Part shown: piece by piece, positions 23,658 to 34,000 of the stretch | How positions within the stretch are numbered: the stretch's first letter is position 1 | How the letters are laid out: each line of letters opens with the position of its first letter | NCBI GenBank assembly: GCA_964017045.1 | Contig: OZ024806.1 | Span: 26,213,503-26,277,502, forward strand | Reading direction: 5' to 3' | Source of the DNA: Omphiscola glabra | Taxonomy: Eukaryota > Mollusca > Gastropoda > Lymnaeidae | DNA length: 64,000 nt | Program-made: the position numbers and the translations under genes | The notes under the pieces: model-generated | The model's input: the letters and a program-made list of their open reading frames with translations, nothing else | Database searches by the model: none | What the model was told of the DNA's origin: nothing

Positions 23658-24540
23658 GTAGCTCTTTATTGATTATTATAATAGTGGCCTCCCCCAAGAG
23701 ACAAAGAAATCAAATTACTTACCTGAGGTCATGACGCCCTCTGCTTGACAGCCTTTTTCTTTCACTCAGTACTTTTGATATTAAACAAAGGGAGTTAGGG
23801 GAAGGGCGGGTTTGAAGAGGAAGCAGGACACACCAGAAGCAAATATATATATATATATAATAGACTGTATATAGGATTTGATAACACATGATTTTAGTTT
23901 GTGTGTCAAAATGTGTAAATCTTACTCCCGAAAACAAATGAATGTACGATTCTTTTGTATACAAAGCTTGCCAGCAGAATAGTTTACTATTATAGCTTAA
24001 TTTTTGCGTGGTGTATTCCTATCAGAGGTTGTACTTTAATATTTTACCCATAAAGGGAAACAGAAAAGAAGTGCACCAGTTGCAAAGGAAAATTATTCAT
24101 TCAGTTCAGTTCTAATAATTTCGAAAAAATTATTTTGTATTTTCCTTGTAAGTTTGATTATTATTATTATTATTATTTTTATTGCTCAATATTTTAGGTA
24201 TTTCTTACACCAAAGCATAGAATAATGCATGTAATGTATATATACATCTAAAGCTGTGTCATTATAAATTAAATATCTTTTAAAAAATCTATTTTGTTGA
24301 ACAAATAATTAACGTCCAAATCCTGCGGCCCCCAGAATCAAACTCAAAGATGCGTTTTCTCAAAATAGAAACGTATGTATGAATCGCTATGTATTTCAAA
24401 TTTTGAATAAGGAAATGGCATGTCAAAATAAAGAGATTTGGTTCAAAGTACTTTAGCATTTTGGGATAAACTGCTAGAATAAGAACTTCTGAAATTTAAT
24501 TCAACAGCGCAAATAATTTATTTTCTTATGTTTTAAATAC
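23658..24540. other. Intron sequence with TA and ATT microsatellites
   Basis: AT runs at 23845-23860 and ATT at 24160-24178. No exon or element was recognised. Confidence 0.5.
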
Positions 24541-24548
24541 CTCCACAG

Positions 24549-24557
24549 CGAAGAGTG
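24549..24557 (+). CDS. Gene 1 9-nt micro-exon (RRV)
   Basis: Acceptor CTCCACAG, nine bases coding Arg-Arg-Val, donor GTGAGT. On its own such a short exon would not be callable. Gene 2 has the same thing at the same place in the order (57923, Arg-Arg-Ala, donor GTGGGT), which supports it. It would place a dibasic pair just before the Gly-rich domain. Confidence 0.7.
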
Positions 24558-24699
24558 GTGAGTATTAATTGATAGAATTGCTAACGAAACTCTCAAACAC
24601 AAGTTTAAATTTAAAGCAGGACAAATACATTTATTACACAAAATCTCTTGATGTCAACTTCACGTAATACTTTTTTTATGAATCAACTGGGTTTTTCCT

Positions 24700-24880
24700 T
24701 TCCTGTATTTGTTGCGGTAAAAAATTCGGAAGGCTAACTGACCCACTTCCCGTTATCCTATAAAGCTGAAATTTGGCACGTAGACTCGTGGCGACGAAAA
24801 AAGATTCGGTCAAATTTTCTGTCACAACCCTAAAATTCATTTTTTTTTAAAAATGAGGTGGATGCTAAAATGGGTGCATG
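24700..24880. repeat. Possible dispersed repeat (CCCACTTCCCGTTATCC)
   Basis: A phrase CTGACCCACTTCCCGTTATC, AAGCTGAAATTTGGCACG and GACTCGTGGCGACGAAAAAA looks like a dispersed element rather than unique intron. Only one copy is in this window, so the call is tentative. Confidence 0.3.
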
Positions 24881-25009
24881 CTATGGTGTGGAGATTAACT
24901 GTGTAGCTTGTGTGGCTATGTGATTTGCATTTGTTGCGCAAATTTGGGTATGGCAGATAGCGTTTGAAAAAGGATTGCTACGAAAAACTTTGCTTTTAAT
25001 GGTTGATTT

Positions 25010-25145
25010 TAATTTAAGAGTGAACTTGTAAAGTGAACTTGCAGAGTGAACTTGTAATGTGAAATTGTAAAGTGAACTTGTAAAGTGAAATTGTAAAGTG
25101 AAATTGTAAAGTGAACTTGTAAAATGAAATTGTAAAGTGAACACT
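25010..25145. repeat. 13-bp tandem repeat, about 10 copies
   Basis: Units AGTGAACTTGTAA and AGTGAAATTGTAA. Confidence 0.85.
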
Positions 25146-25149
25146 AATG

Positions 25150-26040
25150 TAAACGCTTAAATATAATTAGACCCCACAAAAAATCAGTTTCCCTTTCTGG
25201 TTTCACAAACACGATCTTTACAAGTAACACTTGACTGTTGACTTACACGTATGAAAATGTAGCAAGACAAAAGCATTAACAAACATATTTATCTAGAACA
25301 AACTTGACTACACACCGTCTACAGAAATTGCATACACTTATAAAAACATCGACAATCAAGCAGCATCACAAATGTGTTCTGTTTGTGCCCGATATTTACC
25401 GCAAGAAAAGTCTTTATACGTAATAGCTTGAGTGAAACATGCGTCCAAATTAGGACTTTTTAGAGCCTCATATAATAATGAAAGAGGTAAATTTAGGAGA
25501 AATTTGGATTTAGCGCTCTCGTTTCTTGTTCATACCATATTTTTTTCAAAGAAACTGTAACTATATTATAACAAAGTGTTGAAATGGCTTTATTTGGGAC
25601 TGTCATATAAATATTATGTTGGATCGGTTTATAACACTCTAATAAAGGTTTTGTTTCACTACTTTAGAACATTCTTATAAACGTATATAAATATTTTTTT
25701 CGAATATTAAAAAAATATATATCTTTGAAAAGTTCTATTTGATCTTTATAGAACTCGCTGAGATAAGTTATTTTGATCAATTATAGAACTACCTTACAAT
25801 GGTTAAGGTAGATAATAAAGATTTCTATTAGAAAATTGTGTGGACCATTATAGAAATATCGTTAGATATTATCTTTGGATTTAAATACAAAGTCTCTTAG
25901 AAAAGTTTAACTTCAATATATCACAATCTCATTGTTTTTGTTTAAAAATATATATTGGTTGAATGTAAAACTCTCATTAATTAGTTGAAGATAAATTATT
26001 GCACATATTTAAAGTGAATTTTGATCCTTGCAAAATAAAT
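25150..26040. other. Intron sequence, AT-rich, nothing recognised
   Basis: No repeat or element recognised ahead of the Gly-rich exon. Confidence 0.5.
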
Positions 26041-26058
26041 AATTTTTTTGTATTGTAG

Positions 26059-26301
26059 AAAGGAAAAGGTAATAATGGCAACGGCGAAGGGGAGGAAGAT
26101 AGAGGAGAAGGCAGAGGAACGGGAAGAGGAAAGGGAAAAGGAAATGGAAAAGGAAAGGGCAAAGGAAAGCACGGAGGAAAAGGCAGAGGACATGACAGCG
26201 AGGAAGAAGATCAGGGCAAGGGAAGGAAATGCGGCAAAGGCAAGGGTAGGGGAAAAGGCAGAGGACACAAAGAAAATGGAGGTGACGACAAAGCTGAAAA
26301 T
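26059..26301 (+). CDS. Gene 1 Gly/Lys/Arg-rich exon, 243 nt
   Basis: Eighty-one phase-0 codons between acceptor TTTTTGTATTGTAG and donor GTGAGT. The peptide starts KGKGNNGNGEGEEDRG, runs through alternating Gly-Lys and Gly-Arg dipeptides, has an acidic patch (DSEEEDQ) and one Cys (RKCGKG), and ends NGGDDKAEN. Frame choice rests on gene 2, where the exon starts GQGYNGNG in the matching frame. Another frame is also open here (26048-26305) but does not fit the splice phase. Basic Gly-rich low-complexity sequence is seen in mucus, silk, adhesive and matrix proteins; function here is unknown. Confidence 0.8.
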
Positions 26302-26627
26302 GTGAGTCATATTAACAAATATTGTAAGAATTATTATTACCAGAGATTTTTCAATTGGGTCACTCGTTTTAATTTGATGTCTGCCGATGTTTTGTGAATT
26401 TCGACACGGGTCATTATCAGTCCTACAATTGACAGTGTAAAACTTATTCTCAAAACACATAGTTAGTAAATTACCTTAATTCCCAAAATTGCCATATCTT
26501 AACAATATACATTCTTGTAAAAACAAATAAGATCATTATACGATTTTTACGCCATGCTCTTGTGAACATTGATTTTAAAGACATATACATATATTTTGTT
26601 AGTTAAAAGGTAAACATTATTTTATCA

Positions 26628-26815
26628 TCATCATCATCATGTTCCTTAGTCCTTGGACCGTTGGTGCGCCACAGATGACATGAAAACTATCCTTCTCCAT
26701 TCCACTCTGTCTTCTGCACTAAGTACAGCATCGCCTAGTTTTAATCCCGTCCACTCTTTGATGTTGTCTTCCCATCTTTTTCTCTGTCTTCCTCTTCTTC
26801 TTCTTTTAGCATACA
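26628..26815 (-). mobile_element. LINE 3' end: ORF2 C-terminus and ATG-repeat tail
   Basis: On the minus strand KRRRGRQRKRWEDNIKEWTG, then LKLGDAVLSAEDRVEWRRI and SSVAHQRSKD, the conserved RGRPxxRWEDNIxEWTG end of a non-LTR retrotransposon ORF2. The tail is an ATGATG run at 26628-26640. The 5' part is truncated. Confidence 0.7.
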
Positions 26816-26849
26816 ATACATTTTTCCGTGTATTATTTTGAGATAAGAC

Positions 26850-27130
26850 GATGGCAAAACTCTACATGGCAAAAGAACGAATGACCTCTGCAACTCTTTT
26901 TCTATATTTGAGGGTCCATGATCCATCTGGCTCTTGGTTTGACTTCAGAGTTGCCTTCCCTTAGATGAGTTGCCTTCCCTTAGATGAGTTGCATTCCCTT
27001 AGATGAGTTGCCATCGAGTCCCATCCACCCGTGGTGCTTGGGATGTTTATTTTGTGTTTTTGTGGTCGTGGTTTTGGTGGGGATTGAACTCCAGACCACC
27101 AGCTGAGTCAGTTTAGACCGTTCGGCCACA
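26850..27130 (-). mobile_element. tRNA-derived SINE, copy 1
   Basis: On the minus strand the head has an A box TGGCCGAACGG (27118-27128) and a B box GTTCAATCC (27081-27089), both perfect matches to the RNA polymerase III consensus and spaced as in a tRNA-Leu-like head. The body has CACGGGTGGATGGGACTC and GGCAACTCATCTAAGGGA. The latter is expanded into four 19-bp units at about 26948-27015. Confidence 0.75.
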
Positions 27131-27746
27131 CATCACACTTTCACATTTCTAAGAGCCACACCTACCAATAATACCCCGATTCAATATAATCTCTAGCCAA
27201 AACAAATTCAAACCAGTCAAGTAAATACAAAAAAAATGTAGTTATATAAATGTGCACAACACTCGACTACTGAAGTATGTGCTTTAGATCATGAATCCCC
27301 TCAAAGTACCATATGTAGAGGCGGCTGCACATATTTTTTCACTGAGTTGACGTCACGTCTTATCACACTGAGTACGAAACTGAAATAAATCTACGAAACG
27401 TGTGTCATATTCTGAGGCACCCGTGGGAAAAGGTTACCGTTCACTTGACATCCAGTTTGAGTACAATTAATGCATTCAGCTTTGAGAAGCTTACTTTGTC
27501 AATAGGTAACATTAAAAAGGGAACACAATGTTTTATTCATTATTTCTATTCCAACAGATCTCAGTTTTCTTCTGATGATCCAATGTTTATTAAAAAGTTT
27601 AGAGGTCAACATATTTTTCTTTTTGCTTCATCTTGATCTTTTCTTTTGGGACCAAATTCTTTGCTTTGGTTCATTTATTTTAGAACCAACTTATTAAATT
27701 TTATTTTATTTTTAAATGTAAATATTTGTTTTTCCTCACTTTACAG

Positions 27747-27776
27747 AGAAAAGACAAAGGCAATTGGTCCAACAGA
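27747..27776 (+). CDS. Gene 1 micro-exon, 30 nt (RKDKGNWSNR)
   Basis: Acceptor TTCCTCACTTTACAG and consensus donor GTAAGT bound ten phase-0 codons, RKDKGNWSNR. The exon begins AGA like the acidic exons at 28522 and 32274. Confidence 0.7.
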
Positions 27777-28521
27777 GTAAGTATTTTAATATTCTAAATA
27801 ACCATCATTGATAATTGTCATAACATATTATCTTATTTATATGCACTCTTACCGATTTTAGAAATGATTTATCTTGTGACATATTTTTTTAAACGATTGA
27901 TTTGAGAAAACTAGAGTAAATTTTGGAAGACAAAATATTTTTAAAAGTTCATGTATTTTAACCGGCCAGACATACGAAAAATTAAGCCCCATTTCAAGCT
28001 TAGCAAAAGAAATGAGAATATAAAAACAAACATTTCAAAAAATGGATGTTTTAATCGATAAAAAGGTTTCAATAGCCTCGTGGTTATTTTTGTGTAGAAT
28101 CATTGGAAATTTAAGGATGCCGTACGCTTCAGTGCATGGGAATGGAATAATGACAGTTCAATTTAAAATATATATATTTCAAAGCTTACTATTGTTAAGC
28201 TTCTTTTCTTTACAACGCCCCTTTTGACTCCCCATGTCATTGTGGGTATTCAATGACAACAATCTGTCGTCCGCCGATAATCTAGCTGAAATATACATGA
28301 AAGGCGTTGTTATATAAAGAAAATGTATCTGGAAATAATATTTCTAGTAATTTTTTTTTGGAAAGATAAGTCTTGAGATAAATATTTGACATTTAAATCT
28401 TTGTTAAAATTAGAAATATTTTTTTTTTAAATGTAGATTAGATTTGATAGCTACAGAAATTTTATTGATGTGCATTTTTTCAATAAACGAAATAAGTGCG
28501 AGTTTTTTTGTTTGTCCCCAG

Positions 28522-28554
28522 AGAGACGAAGAAGATGAAGAAGCGGGAAATGAA
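28522..28554 (+). CDS. Gene 1 micro-exon type A, 33 nt (RDEEDEEAGNE)
   Basis: Acceptor TTTGTCCCCAG and donor GTTAGT bound 11 phase-0 codons, RDEEDEEAGNE. Related copies lie at 29947 (donor lost) and 32274 (RDEKDDETGNV). The donor is slightly weak; the start of the adjacent 48-bp minisatellite repeats the exon end (GGAAATGAAGTT). Confidence 0.7.
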
Positions 28555-28559
28555 GTTAG

Positions 28560-28975
28560 TATGGGAGAATGTATATTACATGGAAATGAAGTTGAAACAG
28601 TATTAGGAAATACAGTTTAAACAATTGTACGAGGAAGAAAAAACTATGGACATATAGTAGAAACAATCTTAGGACTTACAGTACAAACAACAGTAGGACA
28701 TATAGTAGAAACAATGTTAGGACTTACAGTACAAAAACTGTAGGACAAATAGTAGAAACAATGTTAGGACTTACAGTACAAACAACAGTAGGACAAATAG
28801 TAGAAACAATATTAGGACTTACAGTACAAACAACAGTAGGACAAATAGTAGAAACAATGTTATGACTTACAGTACAAACAACAGTAGAACAAATAGTAGA
28901 AACAATCTTAGGACTTACAGTACAAACAACAGTAGGACATATAGTAGAAAAAAAGTTAGGACAAACAGTATGATA
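28560..28975. repeat. 48-bp intronic minisatellite, about 7 copies
   Basis: Unit AATAGTAGAAACAATGTTAGG plus ACTTACAGTACAAACAACAG and TAGGACA. It starts at the donor of the exon ending at 28554. Confidence 0.85.
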
Positions 28976-29149
28976 TATAACTTGACATTAATTTGCTATA
29001 CGGTAACGTATAATGTATGTATATGTTGAGCGAAAAAAAGATTTGACACGAAGTTTGTCAAAAGGTTCCCTTACCCTAATGCCATGTAGATAGAATTACA
29101 TACAGTCATGCATTATTATGGACATTAGGACATACATTCAAGTGTTACC

Positions 29150-29640
29150 AAGCAACTTATATCTAATAGCCTGGCGAATGTGTAATGTAATGTGTAATGT
29201 AATGTGTAATCTATTTAAGCTAAATGTAATGTAAGATAGGTTTTATGTAATTTTAGACATTTTTATCATAAAAATCCCAAGGAAGGGGAGAAAATAAAAG
29301 GGATAGAAAAGGAAAATGCCGTTAAAGGATTTAATCTTTGGATTACCTCTCTTTGGCATGATTCATTCCCATGACATGCACCGTTTGTCATTTAATGCAA
29401 CATTATTTTCCTTGTAATATATTCTGTGCAATATCACCTATAAAACGTATGTTATGTAATGTCTGTAATGTAATGTTACACATTGTTTCGTGTCACATCT
29501 GTCTTATCATCAACAAGTCATTTCAAAGCGATGATTGTCATAGCCCTTCATTTGTACCTCTTAAAAAATTTAATAAAAACGTAAGAATATTAAAGCCAAA
29601 TACTACTTAGCTTAAGGCCTTCGGGTCATCTATTTACCAG
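29150..29640. repeat. Intron module copy 1
   Basis: Shares, in order, GGGAGAAAAT, GATTTAATCTTTGGATTACC, CATTATTTTCCTTGTAATAT, CAATATCACCTAT and TGTTACACATTG-type phrases with 30580-30960, 32640-33080 and 61320-61610. Each copy of this ~0.5-1.1-kb intron leads to a type B exon, except this one, which leads to the broken exon at 29947. Confidence 0.65.
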
Positions 29641-29946
29641 GCCACTGTAATTGTAACTGTGTCAGTGTGAGTGTGACTTAAAAAACAATCTTTACTCGAT
29701 AGGGAAATAGATAAAATTTCTATTAAAAGCGTAATTATATCAAATATGATATTTTAAAAAAAAAATAGGATCATGGTAATATCTTTTTTGACGTATAAAG
29801 AAATATTTGACATTTCCTTGATTGTTAAAATTATATATATATATATATATATTAAAGTAGATATGATTTAATATAAATAAGAATGTTTTAATATTATTAA
29901 TGAGTAATTATTAAAAACAAAAAAAAATTACAATTTGTTCCCTTAG

Positions 29947-29979
29947 AGAAGTAAAGAAGACGATGTAGCGGGAAATGAA
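29947..29979 (+). pseudogene. Gene 1 type A exon copy with lost donor
   Basis: Thirty-three bases that read RSKEDDVAGNE, clearly related to RDEEDEEAGNE at 28522 and RDEKDDETGNV at 32274, with an acceptor CCCTTAG. The donor is ATAAGT instead of GTAAGT, a single G-to-A change at the first intron base. Its reading frame is intact, so the loss looks recent or the exon may use a rare junction. Confidence 0.6.
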
Positions 29980-30069
29980 ATAAGTATTGTCGAATTTATC
30001 GATTGAACTGGATCAAATAGTAGGAGATATAATAGAAAAAAAATGGTAGAACATACTATAATAAGTCAT

Positions 30070-30330
30070 ACAGTTGAAACCGATTAGGTCATACAGTAGA
30101 GACCTATTCGGTCATACAGTAGAATCATATTATGTCGTACAGTAGAAACCTATTGGGTCATGCAGTAGAAACATATTAAGTCATACAGTAGAAATCTATT
30201 ATGTCATACAGTAGAAACATATTAAGTCGTAAAGTAGAAACCTATTGGGTCATGCAGTAGAAATATATTAAGTCATACAGTAGAAATCTGTTAGGTCATA
30301 CAGTAGAAACTCTAGTAGGACATAACGTAT
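30070..30330. repeat. 23-bp intronic minisatellite, about 11 copies
   Basis: Unit CATACAGTAGAAACCTATTA plus GGT. It occupies the position that the 48-bp array holds after the exon at 28522, and both contain CAGTAGAAAC-like sequence. Confidence 0.85.
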
Positions 30331-30579
30331 AATCTATCACATGACATATATTACAAAGCAAAGTCTGTAAAAACTATGTAACATCAGTATGACATATGGA
30401 ATTTCATACAGTAATGCATTATTATAAACACTAGGACATACACTAAAAGGTTCTAAGGCAGCAGAATCTGCTGCATGTTTTTTTTTAATGGCTTGGGTAA
30501 TGTTAAGTATAATGTATGAAAGTTTTAAGTTGTTTGTAATGTAAGATATTTGTTTAATGTAATTAAAGATATACTTACA

Positions 30580-30960
30580 AGACGTATCCTAGGGAACGGG
30601 GGAACACCAAGACAGGGTAGAAAGGGAATTTCTGCGGTTATTTAATATTATGATTTTCTTGACTGACGCAATAATTTCACACTACATGACAGTTACTGGT
30701 TGCAATCCCGTGTAACAAATTATTTTCCTCTGGCTATATTATGTGCGTTATCATCTATTAAAAATATGTTATGTACTGCCTGCCATCTAATGTTACATTT
30801 CAATTCGTGTCCTATATGTCATGTCATCAACAGGTCAGTTAAAAAAAACGCTAGACATTTGTACGACTTAAAGGACACAGTTCCTATCATTTAAATGTAG
30901 GGATTTTTATCTCGTCCGTTTGAGAATCACTAATACAATGTCCATCGTTTAGATTAGAAC
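30580..30960. repeat. Intron module copy 2
   Basis: Matches the intron at 29150 and 32640 (TAACAAATTATTTTCCTCTG, ATGTGCGTTATCATCTATTA, AATGTTACATTTCAATTCGTG). It precedes the type B exon at 30983. Confidence 0.65.
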
Positions 30961-30982
30961 ATATCATTTGTTGATATTCCAG

Positions 30983-31027
30983 GTTGCTGACGCTAAGAGA
31001 GGCAAAGGAAACGGCAAAGGAAAATGG
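30983..31027 (+). CDS. Gene 1 micro-exon type B, 45 nt (Lys-Gly)
   Basis: Acceptor TTGATATTCCAG and donor GTAAGT bound 15 phase-0 codons, VADAKRGKGNGKGKW. It belongs to a set of five 45-nt exons (33088, 40487, 42283 and 61616 in gene 2) that share an A-x-A/E-x-R/K-G-K-x-N pattern and nearly identical junctions. Confidence 0.75.
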
Positions 31028-31137
31028 GTAAGTAAGCTGTTACAATGACAACCAATTTGAAAAAAAGGGGAACAATTCCTATGGACGACATTCTTAGAAC
31101 GTATTGTTTAATTTATTCCATTGTTTTGTATAAACAG

Positions 31138-31170
31138 AGATATGTCAAAGATAAAGGAGAGGACGATAAA
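31138..31170 (+). pseudogene. Gene 1 type D exon copy with lost donor or alternative last exon
   Basis: Reads RYVKDKGEDDK after acceptor TATAAACAG and matches the exon at 35958 (KDAEEESEDDK), including intron sequence downstream. The donor is GAAAGA instead of GTAAGA. If spliced in without a donor, the frame runs on for 12 codons to a TAG at 31204-31206. Two readings: a dead cassette, or an alternative terminal exon. Confidence 0.5.
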
Positions 31171-31624
31171 GAAAGACTTTTACAATATGCCTGGGGGCTG
31201 ATATTAAGACATGCATAGCGACACATACAATATTTAAGACTTGCATAACGACACATACAATCAGATTTAAGGCATACTATTATTACTAAAGCCAAACAGA
31301 TGAATAAATCCATTAACTATCACACGTACTTGTCATATGTTATCTTATTGATATAGACTCTTGCGGGTGTTCAGCAATAGTTTAGCTTTTCATATACTTC
31401 AATAATATCATGAATTTATGGCAACTATAATACACTAAATTTGAAGCAATTAGAGTACACTTAATATGTAACAACTACATTTCGGGAGATACAATTAAAT
31501 TGTTTAAGTAATTACTATTTGTTGATCAGCCAAACTTATGGAACATTTCGTCAAATATTGAAACAAAAGATGCTTGGAAATGAAAAACAACAACAACATT
31601 ATAATGATTAAAGAACAACATATA

Positions 31625-31880
31625 TGGCATCCTTCCGTCTTCGCGAGACGATGGAGTAGCTAGGTAGTCCTACACTTCGACGGGGTGGCTCACTATGCCA
31701 ATCCTGGAGTGACAATCTCGACTGCATTTCTCGTAGGAGAATATTGATTCCTGGTTAATTTTGGACTTTCGTGCTGTTCTTTTTGTTGCAAGGGCTTCGT
31801 TTCGCACATCTTCTGCCTTTTTGACTCCTTCGTACACTACTGTTCGCCAGCTGGAACGTTGTTCTGCAAAGATCTCCCAT
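31625..31880 (-). mobile_element. LINE fragment: C-terminal zinc-finger-like end
   Basis: On the minus strand the DNA reads WRTVVYEGVKKAEDVRNEAL, ARKSKINQESIFSYEKCSRDC and HSRIGIVSHPVEV then stop. This is the CxxxC-x-SRIGLxSH type ending of several LINE ORF2 proteins (the first Cys is lost). Truncated and decayed. Confidence 0.6.
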
Positions 31881-32273
31881 ATTTTTAAATAATATGTTAT
31901 ATTAAATAATAATAAATCAAGTTAATTATATATATACATTTTTAAATCACAGCTACACTTTGTTATGGCTAAAACCTTCACATCATTTATTTTACCACGG
32001 CTCATTCCTTTCGAATGTGTCTTTGTGAGTATGACACGAAAACAATTTTTAGCCAATGGGAGGCTAGCTAAATCTCCATGAACAGCGTTGTTAAATAAAA
32101 TAAAACTTTCTTTTTTAAATAATAATTATAAGAACATAGTTTTTTTTAGTTTAGAGAAACCTTTGACCTTTCATTCCATATTAAAATTAGATAGGATTTG
32201 ATATAAATAGATCCGCTTTAATTTTATCAATGCACATTTTTTTTAAACGAAATAATTACGATTTTATCCCCAG

Positions 32274-32306
32274 AGAGATGAAAAAGACGATGAAACGGGA
32301 AATGTA
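32274..32306 (+). CDS. Gene 1 micro-exon type A, 33 nt (RDEKDDETGNV)
   Basis: Acceptor TTTTATCCCCAG and donor GTAAGC bound 11 phase-0 codons, RDEKDDETGNV. It is a duplicate of the exon at 28522 together with flanking intron. Confidence 0.75.
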
Positions 32307-32639
32307 GTAAGCATAGTAGAATGTACAGATTAAAATGTCATTGAGGAAATAGTGGGATATGCAATAATAGGTTATACGGTATAAAAATAGTGGTTCATAC
32401 GGTAGAAACTCTAGTAGGGCATAAAGTAAGATCCATTACATGACATTACAAGTTTGCAAAAAGTACTAATACTATGAAGACATATAGAATCTCATACAGG
32501 CATGCATTATTATAGACATTAGGACATACGTTAAAAGGATATGAGGCAGGAATGTTCCAAGTTTTCTTTAATGTCCTTGGGAACGTTAACAAACGTATGA
32601 TATATGTATATGTTTCATAAGATATGTTAATGTAATTTA

Positions 32640-33080
32640 AGACATATTTACATGTCAAAGCTGAGAGAATTGGAGAAAAAGATCATGAAAAAACGAATTA
32701 AATGGGATTTAATAGTTAGATTACCTCTCTTGATAAAAAAAGTTCAAATTACATGATGGTTCCTAGTTGCATTATCATGTAACAAAATATTTTCCTTGTG
32801 ATATATTACGTACACTATCATCTATGTATATCACTGCCTGTCATCTAATGTTACATTTCAATTCGTGTCATATCTGTCATATATGCCACATCTGTCATAT
32901 GTGCCAAATCTGTCCTATCACGCACACGTCAGTTCAGTAACGGCGCTCGTCACAGTCTTTCGTATGGACGACTTAACTTACACAGTTAACTGCAGCTACA
33001 TTAAGGGACTTGCATCTCGTCTTTTGAGAATCACTAATAACAAATCCATCGTTTAGACTTACAAGATATTATTTGTTGAT
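32640..33080. repeat. Intron module copy 3
   Basis: Matches copies 1 and 2 (GATTACCTCTCTTG, TAACAAAATATTTTCCTTGTG, AATGTTACATTTCAATTCGTG), with small CATATCTGTCATATATG repeats. It precedes the type B exon at 33088. Confidence 0.65.
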
Positions 33081-33087
33081 ATTCCAG

Positions 33088-33132
33088 GCGGCCGAGGCTG
33101 AGAGAGGGAAATTAAATGGCAGCGGAAAGGAC
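33088..33132 (+). CDS. Gene 1 micro-exon type B, 45 nt
   Basis: Fifteen phase-0 codons, AAEAERGKLNGSGKD, acceptor TTGATATTCCAG, donor GTAAGT. It is closest to the gene 2 exon at 61616 (TTEAERGKVNSTGEG), and the introns after both exons are also similar, so the pair predates the gene duplication. Confidence 0.8.
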
Positions 33133-33434
33133 GTAAGTGAACTGTGTTACCATGACAACCAAACTGTTAACGGTGGAAACAATTCCTATGGACGCCATTC
33201 TTAGAACGAAATTAAATTTGCGATTTATTGAACTAAAAAAAATGTGTTGAACCATCAGAAGAATTTTATTGGTACATGACTTACACACACATGTCCAGAA
33301 AATGTAGTAGAGCATGTAATTTATCTGTTTTAATGAATAGTAACATTTAAAAAAAAAAAAGAAAGCAGCTGTATTCTCAAACAACAAATACATGTTTCAT
33401 TGATTTAAATGTATTTTATTTTATTTTATTTTAG

Positions 33435-33461
33435 GAGAAAAACGGAAGTGATGCCGCTGAG
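33435..33461 (+). CDS. Gene 1 micro-exon type C, 27 nt (EKNGSDAAE)
   Basis: Acceptor TTTTATTTTAG and donor GTAAAT bound nine phase-0 codons, EKNGSDAAE. Related exons: 41582 (RENSNNAAG), and in gene 2 62043 (ETHNDTAE) and 63638 (TEDKNDDTE). In each gene a type C exon follows a type B exon. Confidence 0.75.
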
Positions 33462-33664
33462 GTAAATGTTTTAGAGTTTAGAACCATTGAAAGGGAGTAT
33501 ATATAAAGCAATGGTCACGTGATATGTAACACATAATCTGGGAATGCTACACAGGACACTTTGAAAAGGATGAAAAATTACTCTTCTAGGTTTATCGACG
33601 CATATAAGTTAAATATAAATAGCTGTTTATTTATCTTGTATTTTACGGTACATCAAGCTAAGGA

Positions 33665-34000
33665 CAATATTTCAGCATGGGGACAATACATCAGCATGGG
33701 GACAATACACCAGCATGGGGACAATACATCAGCATGGGGACAATACATCAGCATGGGGACAATACATCAGCATGGGGACAATACATCAGGATGGGGAAAA
33801 TACACCAGCATGGGGACAATAAATTAGCATTGGGACAATACATCAGCATGGGGACAATACATCAGCATGGGGACAATACATCAGCATGGGGACAATAAAT
33901 TAGCATGGGGACAATACATCAGCATGGGGACAATACATCAGCATGGGGACAATACATCAGCATGGGGACAATACATCAGCATGGGGACAATACATCAGCA
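33665..34000. repeat. 19-bp intronic minisatellite, about 18 copies
   Basis: Unit AGCATGGGGACAATACATC. Open in several frames with a 19-residue period, which is an artefact. Confidence 0.95.

Noticed and set aside
23266..23697. 143-codon minus-strand ORF (Thr-Val-Ser-Arg repeats)
   Set aside because: Simple 12-bp minisatellite in an intron; no splice or start context.
26048..26305. 85-codon + strand ORF (Lys/Glu-rich) and 154-codon minus ORF over the gene 1 Gly-rich exon
   Set aside because: Other frames of the 26059-26301 exon. Splice phase and the gene 2 paralogue fix the Gly-Lys frame.
27061..27130. tRNA-Leu gene
   Set aside because: A and B boxes are present but the sequence does not fold into a tRNA and continues into a repeated body found elsewhere, so it is a SINE.
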